This document shows, piece after piece, positions 8,944 through 15,690 of a DNA stretch of 64,000 bases. The position numbers were made by a program, and so were the translations under genes. The stretch comes from Microbispora hainanensis (lineage in GTDB: Bacteria > Actinomycetota > Actinomycetes > Streptosporangiales > Streptosporangiaceae), in assembly GCF_036186745.1 (NCBI RefSeq), contig NZ_CP108086.1:3224001-3288000 (forward strand), written 5' to 3'. A model generated the notes under the pieces. That model made no database searches and was not told the DNA's origin. It saw only the letters and a list, made by a program, of their open reading frames with translations. The stretch's first letter is position 1; every line of letters begins with the position of its first letter.

Positions 8944-8975
8944 TCCCCCAGCCCCGTAAGGAGTCCCGAGAGCCC

Positions 8976-9160
8976 ATGCCCTCACCTCGCCTGCGGCGAC
9001 TCGCGTCCCCGCTCACCTGGCACTGGGAGAACCAGCTCCGGCCACGCATGTCCGGCCTCACCGACGCCGAGTGATCTTGCATGTGAACCGGGAGATCATC
9101 CACCACGGGGCCGAGATCGCGCTGCTCCGCGACCTCCTATCGGGCCACGCGGCCGGGTGA
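8976..9160 (+). pseudogene. Collapsed DinB-family gene (ends only)
   Basis: Two pieces of an actinobacterial DinB/DUF664-like protein survive. The N-terminal piece at 8976-9074 contains LTWHWENQLRPRMSGLTDAE. After a stop and frame change, the C-terminal piece HVNREIIHHGAEIALLRDL ends at 9160. In intact members these motifs lie near opposite ends of a protein of about 170-200 aa, so the middle has been deleted. Family recognition is from memory of the motifs. Confidence 0.65.
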
Positions 9161-9244
9161 CCGCGGGACGCCGTAGAGCGGCGCAGGCGTCGGGCGGGCG
9201 GCGTGCGGGCGGCGTGCGGGCGTCGGGCAGGCGCCGGGCGCGGT

Positions 9245-9250
9245 TAGGAT
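9245..9250 (+). promoter_or_regulatory. Leaderless -10 box (TAGGAT) for murT
   Basis: TAGGAT, then 6 nt, then the ATG at 9257. No -35 consensus is obvious. Confidence 0.5.
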
Positions 9251-9256
9251 CTCGGC

Positions 9257-10531
9257 ATGAGTCAGCTTCCGTTGCGGGCGCAGCTCGCCAGCGCCCTGGG
9301 CCGCACGGCCGCGACGCTGTCCAGGGCCACCGGGCGTGGCGACGGCTCGGTGATCGGCGGCAGGGTCGGCCTCATGCTGGAGCCCGACCTGCTGCGCAAG
9401 CTCGCGGCCGACCGCAAGCTCGTCCTGGTCAGCGCCACGAACGGCAAGACCACGACGACGCGTCTGATCACCTCGGCGCTGCAGGAGCTCGGCGACGTCG
9501 CGACCAACGCCTTCGGCGCCAACATGCCCGCCGGCCACGTGTCGGCGCTCGCCTCCAACAAGGACGCGCCGTACGGCGTGCTGGAGGTCGACGAGAAATA
9601 CCTCCCCGAGGTCCTCGACACGACCCACGCCGGCATCGTCTGCCTCATGAACCTGAGCCGCGACCAGATGGACCGGGCGGCCGAGATCTGGCTGCTGGCC
9701 CAGAAGTGGCGCCGCGCCCTCGCCGGCAGGCCCGTGCACGTGATCGCCAACTGCGACGACCCGCTGGTCACCTGGAGCGCGTCCACCGCCGCCCGGGTCA
9801 CCTGGGTGTCGGCGGGGCAGCGCTGGCGTGAGGACTCGTGGTGCTGCCCCGAGTGTGGCGGCCCGCTCGACCGCTCCGGCTTCGGTAACGGCGGCCAGGG
9901 CCTCACCGCGGCGCAGATGGCCGAGACCAACTGGGCGTGCCGTGAGTGCGCCTTCCGCCGGCCCGAGCCGAGCTGGGTGCTCGACGGGGAGTACGTGACC
10001 GATCCCCGGGGCCAGCACTGGCGCCTGGACCTCCAGCTTCCCGGCCAGGCCAACCGGGCGAACGCCGCCGTGGCGCTGGCGGTCGCCGAGACCCTCGGCC
10101 TCGACCCCGCCCGGGCGCTGCCCCGGCTGCGTACGGTCACCTCCGTCGCCGGGCGCTACACGACCGTGGAGCGGGACGGCCGGTCGCTGCGGCTGCTGCT
10201 GGCGAAGAACCCGGCCGGGTGGCTGGAGGCGTTCGACGTCGCCGACCCGGCGCTGCCGATCATCCTGTCGGTCAACGCGCAGGGGCCCGACGGCCGCGAC
10301 ACCTCCTGGCTGTGGGACGTCGACTACCGCATCCTGCGGGGCAGGCCCGTCCTCGTCACCGGCGAGCGCCGCCGCGACCTCGCGCTGCGGCTTGCCGTGG
10401 CCGAGGTCCCGTTCCAGCTCTGCGACTCGTTCGAGCAGGCGGTGGGCCTCCTCGCGCCCGGCAAGATCGACGTGATCGCCAACTACACCGCGTTCCAGCA
10501 GATCCGAGCGGAGTTCGGCCGTGCAGTCTGA
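9257..10531 (+). CDS. murT: MurT, lipid II isoglutaminyl synthase catalytic subunit
   Basis: A 424-aa Mur-ligase-like protein. With GatD it amidates the D-glutamate of lipid II to D-isoglutamine in the cytoplasm. The ATP loop ATNGKTTTT is at residues 60-68. A zinc-ribbon insertion, CPEC (197-200) and CREC (228-231), is typical of MurT, as is the C-terminal DUF1727 region ending IANYTAFQQIR. The final 11 nt overlap the gatD start, so the pair is translationally coupled. The length fits the family. The TAGGAT box indicates a leaderless mRNA. Confidence 0.93.
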   Translation: MSQLPLRAQLASALGRTAATLSRATGRGDGSVIGGRVGLMLEPDLLRKLAADRKLVLVSATNGKTTTTRLITSALQELGDVATNAFGANMPAGHVSALASNKDAPYGVLEVDEKYLPEVLDTTHAGIVCLMNLSRDQMDRAAEIWLLAQKWRRALAGRPVHVIANCDDPLVTWSASTAARVTWVSAGQRWREDSWCCPECGGPLDRSGFGNGGQGLTAAQMAETNWACRECAFRRPEPSWVLDGEYVTDPRGQHWRLDLQLPGQANRANAAVALAVAETLGLDPARALPRLRTVTSVAGRYTTVERDGRSLRLLLAKNPAGWLEAFDVADPALPIILSVNAQGPDGRDTSWLWDVDYRILRGRPVLVTGERRRDLALRLAVAEVPFQLCDSFEQAVGLLAPGKIDVIANYTAFQQIRAEFGRAV

Positions 10532-11228
10532 ATTGTCCATCGTCTGGATCTATCCCGACCTTCTCAGCACGTACGGGGACCAGGGCAACGTCCTGGTGCT
10601 GGAGCAGCGGGCCAGGGCCCGTGGCATCCGGACCAGGACCATCCACGTGCGGTCGTCCGACCCCGTGCCGCAGCAGGGCGACGTCTACCTGATCGGCGGC
10701 GGCGAGGACCGGCCGCAGATCCTCGGGGCCGAGCGGCTGCGCCGTGACGGCGGCCTGCACGCCGCGATCCAGCGCGGCGCCGCCCTGCTGGCGGTCTGCG
10801 CCGGTTACCAGATCATGGGCACGGTGTTCGGCGGCGAGGAAGGGCAGCCGGTGCCCGGCATCGGCCTGCTGGACATCAGCTCGGGGCGGGGCGAGCGGCG
10901 CTCCGTCGGCGAGCTGGCCGCCGAGGTGGACCCCGCGCTGGGGCTGCCCACGCTGACGGGCTTCGAGAACCACATGGGCGTGACCAGGCTCGGCCCCGGC
11001 GTGCGCCCGCTGTCGCGCACCATCGTCGGCACCGGCAACGGGGACGGCACCGAGGGCTGCTACGCGGGCCGCATCATCGGCACCTACCTGCACGGGCCGG
11101 CGCTCGCCCGCAACCCCGCGCTTGCCGACCTGCTGCTGAGCTGGGTGGCCGGGCCGCTGCCGCCGATCGACGACCGCTGGTATCAGGCGCTGCGCGACGA
11201 ACGCCTGCGCGCGGTGCTGCCGAGCTGA
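10521..11228 (+). CDS. gatD: GatD, glutamine amidotransferase of lipid II amidation
   Basis: A 235-aa class I glutaminase-like subunit that releases ammonia from glutamine for MurT. The nucleophile is Cys93 in AVCAGYQ and the catalytic His is His191 in TYLHGP, matching the spacing in S. aureus GatD (Cys94, His189). The start lies inside the murT 3' end (GTG/ATG overlap of 11 nt). A hairpin follows directly, so murT-gatD appears to be a two-gene operon. Confidence 0.93.
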   Translation: MQSELSIVWIYPDLLSTYGDQGNVLVLEQRARARGIRTRTIHVRSSDPVPQQGDVYLIGGGEDRPQILGAERLRRDGGLHAAIQRGAALLAVCAGYQIMGTVFGGEEGQPVPGIGLLDISSGRGERRSVGELAAEVDPALGLPTLTGFENHMGVTRLGPGVRPLSRTIVGTGNGDGTEGCYAGRIIGTYLHGPALARNPALADLLLSWVAGPLPPIDDRWYQALRDERLRAVLPS

Positions 11229-11231
11229 CCC

Positions 11232-11255
11232 GCCGGCGAACCACGGCTCGCCGGC
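11232..11255. terminator. Hairpin between convergent gatD and dsrE-like genes
   Basis: GCCGGCGA and TCGCCGGC arms (11232-11239 and 11248-11255) with an 8-nt loop and no T-tract. It sits in the 36-bp gap between convergent genes and could serve both. Confidence 0.5.
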
Positions 11256-11264
11256 AGAGCCAGG

Positions 11265-11627
11265 TCAGTAGACCAGCGCCTGCACGCCCTCGCCCAGGGC
11301 CTCCTCGACGAACGTGGAGGCCCCGGCGATGCGCACGCCGTCGATCACATCGTCAACGGTGATGCCCCTGCGGGCCGCGCACTGGGTGCACAGCGTGACC
11401 CTGCCCGCGGCGAGCACGGCGTCGAGCAGGTCCTCCAGCGGGGCGGCCTCGGCCAGGGTGAACTCCTTGGCCCGGCCCGGCAGCGCGAACCACGCGGATT
11501 CACCGGTCAGCCACAGCGAGACCGGGACACCGCTCGCCAGCGCGGCCGCCGCGATCGTGAACGCCTGGTTGCACCGCTCCGGGGCGTCCGCCCCCGCCGT
11601 CACCTTTATCACCAGTGATCTCGCCAT
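11265..11627 (-). CDS. DsrE/DsrF-like family protein
   Basis: A 120-aa protein beginning MARSLVIKVTAGADAPERC with the alternating beta/alpha pattern of the DsrE fold. Cysteines at 80 and 83 (TLCTQC) sit where DsrE-like proteins carry redox or sulfur-transfer residues. The longer reading frame to 12299 is antisense to the next gene and is not used. A TAGGCT box 7 nt upstream of the ATG supports this start. A role in sulfur relay or redox is a family-based guess. Confidence 0.75.
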   Translation of the reverse strand: MARSLVIKVTAGADAPERCNQAFTIAAAALASGVPVSLWLTGESAWFALPGRAKEFTLAEAAPLEDLLDAVLAAGRVTLCTQCAARRGITVDDVIDGVRIAGASTFVEEALGEGVQALVY

Positions 11628-11634
11628 GGTGTTG

Positions 11635-11640
11635 AGCCTA
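11635..11640 (-). promoter_or_regulatory. Leaderless -10 box (TAGGCT) for the DsrE-like gene
   Basis: TAGGCT on the minus strand, 7 nt before the ATG at 11627. It lies back to back with the promoter of the nitrobindin-like gene. Confidence 0.5.
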
Positions 11641-11734
11641 GTCCGCCGGGGGTGGGTGGTGTGTCGGCGCATGCCGTACAAGTTGGGCAATCGGCGCATG
11701 CCGCGCATGGTGCGAGGGGTTGCTCGCGCGCCTC

Positions 11735-11740
11735 TAAGCT
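11735..11740 (+). promoter_or_regulatory. Leaderless -10 box (TAAGCT) for the nitrobindin-like gene
   Basis: TAAGCT, then 7 nt, then the ATG at 11748. This fixes the start against a longer in-frame extension to 11652. Confidence 0.5.
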
Positions 11741-11747
11741 CGTGTCT

Positions 11748-12242
11748 ATGGACGTACATCCCGACCTCGAGCCGATCGCCTTCCTCCTGGGCCGCTGGGA
11801 GGGGGCCGGGGTGATCGGATATCCCACCATGGAGAGCGCCAACTTCGGCCAGGAGATCGTCTTCGGGCACACCGGGAAGCCGTTCCTGACCTACGAGAGC
11901 CGCACGTGGCTGCTCGACGCCGAGGGCGACAAGGTCCGGCCCCTGTCCACCGAGACGGGGTTCTGGCGGATCCAGCCCGAGCGCCAGATCGAGGTGTGCC
12001 TCGCGCACCCGACCGGCATCGTGGAGATCTACGTGGGAGAGGTCGTCTTCCACAAGATCGAGTTGCGTACGGACGTGGTCGCGCGGACCACGACGGCCAA
12101 GGAGTACAACGCGGGTCACCGGCTCTACGGCCTGGTCAACGGCAACCTCATGTACGCCTACGACATGGCGGCGATGGGGCACCCGCTGCAGTCGCACGCC
12201 TCGGCGGAGCTCAAGCGGGTCGGCGACTTCGAGTCCGAATAG
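11748..12242 (+). CDS. Nitrobindin-like heme-binding / FABP-family protein
   Basis: A 164-aa protein with the family signature GRWEGAGVIGYP near residues 14-25 and the beta-barrel pattern of DUF1794/nitrobindins. Members bind heme b and handle nitric oxide or peroxynitrite. The length is normal. A proximal His would be expected near the C-terminus; candidates lie in GHPLQSHASAEL. It sits upstream of the nur-type regulator, as in other actinobacteria (from memory). Confidence 0.8.
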   Translation: MDVHPDLEPIAFLLGRWEGAGVIGYPTMESANFGQEIVFGHTGKPFLTYESRTWLLDAEGDKVRPLSTETGFWRIQPERQIEVCLAHPTGIVEIYVGEVVFHKIELRTDVVARTTTAKEYNAGHRLYGLVNGNLMYAYDMAAMGHPLQSHASAELKRVGDFESE

Positions 12243-12252
12243 CGAAAAAAAG

Positions 12253-12345
12253 AACCCCGGGCGCGCTCCGCCTCGTTTGAGGCGGGCCGGCTGGACCATG
12301 GCCGGGACGGTAGTCGTCCGCGGCCGCCGGCTGCCCGGGGTTCCG
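12253..12345 (-). ncRNA. Candidate structured RNA / branched terminator
   Basis: Arms GAACCCCGGGC (12253-12263) and GCCCGGGGTTC (about 12332-12343) enclose a hairpin CCGCCTC/GAGGCGG (12268-12285) and a GCCGGC/GCCGGC stem that holds a GGAC/GTCC hairpin. On the minus strand the outer stem is followed by seven T residues (12245-12252), as in an intrinsic terminator. No coding gene lies upstream on the minus strand before nur. It may end a short minus-strand RNA, or act as a bidirectional terminator after the nitrobindin-like gene. Confidence 0.4.
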
Positions 12346-12591
12346 GTGTCTGTCGAGGATTCGCCAGGATGTCGTCCGACATCCAGACGGAAGGTCCAGA
12401 TGGACGAGTCCTAGCGGACAGCCACCTCGCTAGCCCAAGAATGATCAACCATTGTTTGGACCACCTCCCTTCTGCGTGCCTTCACGCTATGCGATCGTCC
12501 CGCGGGCGGGCAAACAATTTATGCGGTGACGTTCCCGCCCCTCCGCCGCTGCCGAGAAGACGCCCCGCGGAGCACGACTTACACTCTGGGC
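12346..12591. promoter_or_regulatory. Upstream region of nur with inverted repeats
   Basis: No gene is seen. It holds a perfect palindrome GTCCAGATGGAC (about 12396-12407) and an 8-bp inverted repeat ATTGTTTG (12451-12458) and CAAACAAT (12511-12518), about 52 nt apart. I found no TTGCAA-N5-TTGCAA-type site, the Nur box described in Streptomyces. Confidence 0.35.
12580..12585 (+). promoter_or_regulatory. Leaderless -10 box (TACACT) for nur
   Basis: TACACT, then 6 nt, then the ATG at 12592. It supports this start over an in-frame extension to 12526. Confidence 0.5.
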
Positions 12592-13005
12592 ATGGCCGAG
12601 ACTTGGCACGAGGAGCTGCGGGCCCGCGGCTACCGGATCACCCCCCAACGCCAGCTCGTGCTGGAAGCGGTGACCGAGCTGGGACACGCCACACCCGAGG
12701 ACATCTGCTGCCGGGTGCAGCAGACGGCCAGGGGCGTCAACATCTCGACCGTCTATCGGACCCTCGAACTCCTGGAGGAGCTCGGGCTGGTCACCCACAC
12801 CCATCTCGGTCACGGTGCTCCCACCTATCACCTCGCCTCCGAGGCCGACCACGTCCACCTCGTCTGCCGGGGGTGCGGCGAGGTCACCGAGGTGGCCCCC
12901 GAGATGGTGGACGGCCTCGTCTCGGCCCTGGACAAGGAACTGGGCTTCGCGACCGACGTCCGCCATCTGACGGTTTTCGGGTATTGCAGCAAATGTCGCC
13001 TATGA
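12592..13005 (+). CDS. nur: Fur-family regulator, Nur (nickel-responsive) type
   Basis: A 137-aa Fur-family repressor. Its N-terminal winged helix (YRITPQRQLVLEAV; STVYRTLELLEELGLV) and flanks closely resemble Streptomyces Nur, which represses nickel uptake and Fe-SOD with Ni bound. The described nickel-site histidines correspond to H69, H71 and H125 here. Structural zinc Cys pairs are C92/C95 and C132/C135. At the second metal site H32, H87 and H89 are kept, but the position equivalent to His86 is Ala85 with Asp86 beside it, an unusual change. No nickel transporter or SOD gene is adjacent. The specificity call rests on recalled homology. Confidence 0.72.
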   Translation: MAETWHEELRARGYRITPQRQLVLEAVTELGHATPEDICCRVQQTARGVNISTVYRTLELLEELGLVTHTHLGHGAPTYHLASEADHVHLVCRGCGEVTEVAPEMVDGLVSALDKELGFATDVRHLTVFGYCSKCRL

Positions 13006-13087
13006 GTATCCTGGTCCGTTTTGGGGGCTATGCTCGGGTGCCGGTAGCGTGACGAGTGGCGCATACGCCGATCGTCAGGAGATGAGG

Positions 13088-13924
13088 GTGACCGTTCCCG
13101 CGGAGGCCGCCAGGCGGCGCATAGTCGAACTTTTTCTGTCCAACGAGGAGCCGTTGCTCCGGCGATGGACCCAATTGTCCGGAGCGTCTCCCGATGACCT
13201 CCGTGACCTCTACCAGGCGTTGCGCACCGCTCTGAGCAGCGACGCCGGGGACTTCGCCGACGTACGCGGGCTGCTCGCCGAGCTCTCCCGCGCCCGCGTC
13301 CGGCAGGGGCACACGCCCGCCGACACGGCGCGGCTCGTCTTCTCGCTCAAGGAGGCGTTGTACGAGGCGGCCGAGGCCGACGGCGGCCCGGAGGCGCTGC
13401 GCGGGTTCGTGTGGTTCTCCCGGCTCGTCGACGACCTGGGCCTGTTCACCTTCGAGACCTACACCGAGGCCCGGGAGAGGATCATCTTCGACCAGGCCGA
13501 GCAGCTGCTCGAACTCTCGACGCCCGTGGTCAAGCTGTGGGAGGGCATCGTCGCCGTGCCGCTCGTCGGCACGCTCGACTCGGCCCGCACCCAGGTCGTC
13601 ATGGAGAAGCTGCTCCAGACCCTGGTCGACACCGGCTCGGAGCACGCGGTCATCGACATCACCGGCGTGCCCGCCGTCGACACGCAGGTCGCCCAGCACC
13701 TGCTCAAGACCGTCGTCGCCGCCCGCCTGATGGGCGCGGAGTGCGTGATCTCCGGCATCCGCCCGCAGATCGCGCACACGATCGTCACGCTGGGCATCGA
13801 GTTCGGCGACATCGTCACCAAGGCCTCGCTGGCCGACGCGCTGTCGTACGCGCTGAAGCGGAGCGGCGTGGAGATCACGGGCGCGGCGAAGACGCGGGTC
13901 GCGGTCAGGGCGGAGCGCGCCTGA
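13088..13924 (+). CDS. RsbR-like STAS protein (stressosome co-antagonist)
   Basis: About 278 aa from the GTG at 13088, with AGGAG 6 nt upstream; a GTG at 13049 is also open but lacks a ribosome site. The N-terminal half is helical like the RsbRD/non-heme globin-like sensor domain. The C-terminal STAS domain starts near WEGIVAVPLVGTLDSARTQ and includes IDITGVPAVDTQVAQHLL, with Thr residues at the positions phosphorylated in RsbR. It heads a chain of six overlapping genes. Its TGA overlaps the next ATG (TGATG). Expected role: scaffold that binds RsbS and RsbT in a stress-sensing complex. Confidence 0.82.
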   Translation: MTVPAEAARRRIVELFLSNEEPLLRRWTQLSGASPDDLRDLYQALRTALSSDAGDFADVRGLLAELSRARVRQGHTPADTARLVFSLKEALYEAAEADGGPEALRGFVWFSRLVDDLGLFTFETYTEARERIIFDQAEQLLELSTPVVKLWEGIVAVPLVGTLDSARTQVVMEKLLQTLVDTGSEHAVIDITGVPAVDTQVAQHLLKTVVAARLMGAECVISGIRPQIAHTIVTLGIEFGDIVTKASLADALSYALKRSGVEITGAAKTRVAVRAERA

Positions 13925-14289
13925 TGGAACGTGTGCCGATTCTCAAGCTCGGCGACATCCTGATCGTCTCGATCCAGATCGACCTCGACGACCAGAGCGT
14001 GCTGGCCCTGCAGGAGGACCTGGCGGACAGGGTGGTCTCCACGGGTGCGCGCGGGGTCATCATCGACATCACGGCCGTCGAGATCGTCGACTCGTTCATC
14101 GGCCGCATGTTCTCCACGATCGCCGCGATCACCCGCATGCTCGACGCGGAGACCGTCGTGGTCGGCATGCGTCCCGCGGTGGCGATCACACTGGTCGAGC
14201 TGGGACTGTCGCTCGGTGGCGTGCGCACGGCGCTCAACCTGGAGAAGGGCGTCGCGATGCTGGAACACGTCAGGGACGGCGCGGGGTGA
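13924..14289 (+). CDS. RsbS-like STAS antagonist
   Basis: A 121-aa single STAS domain beginning MERVPILKLGDILIVSIQ. The phospho-site region IDITAVEIVDSFIGRMF carries Ser at the RsbS phosphorylation position. It overlaps its neighbours by 1-4 nt on both sides. In B. subtilis RsbS sequesters RsbT until RsbT phosphorylates it. The gene order R-S-T here is the same. Confidence 0.88.
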   Translation: MERVPILKLGDILIVSIQIDLDDQSVLALQEDLADRVVSTGARGVIIDITAVEIVDSFIGRMFSTIAAITRMLDAETVVVGMRPAVAITLVELGLSLGGVRTALNLEKGVAMLEHVRDGAG

Positions 14290-14687
14290 GCGCGACCCGG
14301 GAGCTGCCCATCGCCACCAACGGCGACGTCGTCGTCGTGCGCCAGCAGACCAGGACCCTCGCGGCGGAGATCGGGCTCTCCCTGGTCGACCAGACGAAGA
14401 TCGTGACCGCCGCCAGCGAACTGGCCAGGAACGCCCTGGTGCACGCCGGCGGAGGCCGGGTGCTGATCGAGGTGCTTGAGGGCGGGCGGCGGCCGGGCCT
14501 GCGGCTCGTCTTCACCGACGAGGGGCCGGGCATCCCGGACATCGACCAGGCCCTGACCGAGGGCTGGAGCACCGCCGGAGGGCTGGGACTCGGGCTGAGC
14601 GGCTCGCGGCGGCTGGTGGACGAGTTCGACCTCGTCTCCGCGCCCGGCGAGGGCACCCGGGTCACGGTCACCAAGTGGGGCCGGTGA
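14286..14687 (+). CDS. RsbT-like serine kinase
   Basis: A 133-aa GHKL ATPase. The N-box is ASELARNALVHAG (Glu44 and Asn48), G1 is DEGPGIP and G2 is GGLGLGLSGSRRL, so it should bind ATP. It is expected to phosphorylate the STAS partners and then activate a phosphatase. The GTG start overlaps the rsbS-like stop by 4 nt. Confidence 0.88.
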   Translation: MSATRELPIATNGDVVVVRQQTRTLAAEIGLSLVDQTKIVTAASELARNALVHAGGGRVLIEVLEGGRRPGLRLVFTDEGPGIPDIDQALTEGWSTAGGLGLGLSGSRRLVDEFDLVSAPGEGTRVTVTKWGR

Positions 14688-14688
14688 C

Positions 14689-15690
14689 ATGACGATGACG
14701 CACCGGTATGAGGACGTCTGGGTGTCCACCGCCGATCCGAGCGTGATCGGCGCGGTGCGCAGGACTGCGGTCGGGCTGGCCACGGCCTCGGGGTTCGACC
14801 AGAACCACACCGGCCAGGTCGCGGTGGCGGTGACCGAGGCGGTCTCTAACCTGGTCAAGCACGCGGTGGACGGCGCCGTGCTCGTACGCCCCCACCCGGA
14901 GCGGCCGGGCGCGGTCGAGCTCGTGGCCGTCGACCGGGGCCCCGGAATCGCCGACCTCGGCCGCGCCCTGCGGGACGGCTACTCCACCTCGGGCACGCTC
15001 GGCATCGGCCTCGGGGCGATCGCCCGCATGGCCACCGGCTGGGACGTCTACTCGGTGCCCGGGAGGGGCACGGTGCTGGTCATGCACTTCACCCCGGACG
15101 GGCAGCCCGGCCCGCCGCTGCGGGTGAGCGGGCTGCGCCGTCCCATCGGCGAGGAGAGCGTGTGCGGCGACGCCTTCGCCTTCGCCGACGACGGCGACAC
15201 GGTCAGCGTGCTGGTCTGCGACGGCCTCGGCCACGGCGACCCCGCCGCGCACGCCTCCCGCGAGGCCGTACGGATCTTCATGGAGGAGCCGCACGCTCTT
15301 CCGGCCGCCGCCCTCGAACGCCTCCATCAGGGGCTGGGCCACACCCGGGGTGGAGCGGTCGCGGTCGTGCGGGTGGGCCGGGAGAGCGTCACGTTCGCCG
15401 GGCTGGGCAACGTCTCGGGCTGGATCGCGCACGCCGAGGGCCGTCAGGGGATGATCTCGCTGCCCGGCATCGCCGGGCACAAGGGCAGGCGTCCCCGGCA
15501 GTACGAGTACGCGCTGCCGCCGCACGCCACGGTGGTGCTGCACTCCGACGGCCTCACCGATCGCTGGGACCCCGCCTCCTTCCCCGGCTTGTTCGCCCAC
15601 TCCCCGGCCGTGGTGGGCGCGACCCTGCTGCGCGACGCCGGCAGCCGCAGGGACGACGCCTGCGTCGTCACGGTCAAACAGGGGCAGTGA
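14689..15690 (+). CDS. RsbT-like ATPase fused to RsbX/SpoIIE-type phosphatase
   Basis: A 333-aa two-domain protein. Residues 1-140 form a GHKL ATPase (VAVTEAVSNLVKHA; VDRGPGIAD; GTLGIGLGAIARM). Residues about 145-333 form a PP2C-like domain (VCDGLGHGDPAA; HSDGLTDRWDP; RDDACVVTV) like RsbX, which resets RsbR and RsbS by dephosphorylation. Joining a kinase-type domain and a phosphatase in one chain would put opposing activities on one scaffold. It starts one base after the rsbT-like stop. Confidence 0.82.
   Translation: MTMTHRYEDVWVSTADPSVIGAVRRTAVGLATASGFDQNHTGQVAVAVTEAVSNLVKHAVDGAVLVRPHPERPGAVELVAVDRGPGIADLGRALRDGYSTSGTLGIGLGAIARMATGWDVYSVPGRGTVLVMHFTPDGQPGPPLRVSGLRRPIGEESVCGDAFAFADDGDTVSVLVCDGLGHGDPAAHASREAVRIFMEEPHALPAAALERLHQGLGHTRGGAVAVVRVGRESVTFAGLGNVSGWIAHAEGRQGMISLPGIAGHKGRRPRQYEYALPPHATVVLHSDGLTDRWDPASFPGLFAHSPAVVGATLLRDAGSRRDDACVVTVKQGQ

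Noticed and set aside
5785-8985. A 1,066-codon antisense reading frame opposite the HerA-type ATPase
   Set aside because: It is an open shadow of a GC-rich gene. Its translation is Arg/Gly/Ala/His-rich without any motif, whereas the plus strand has intact Walker motifs.
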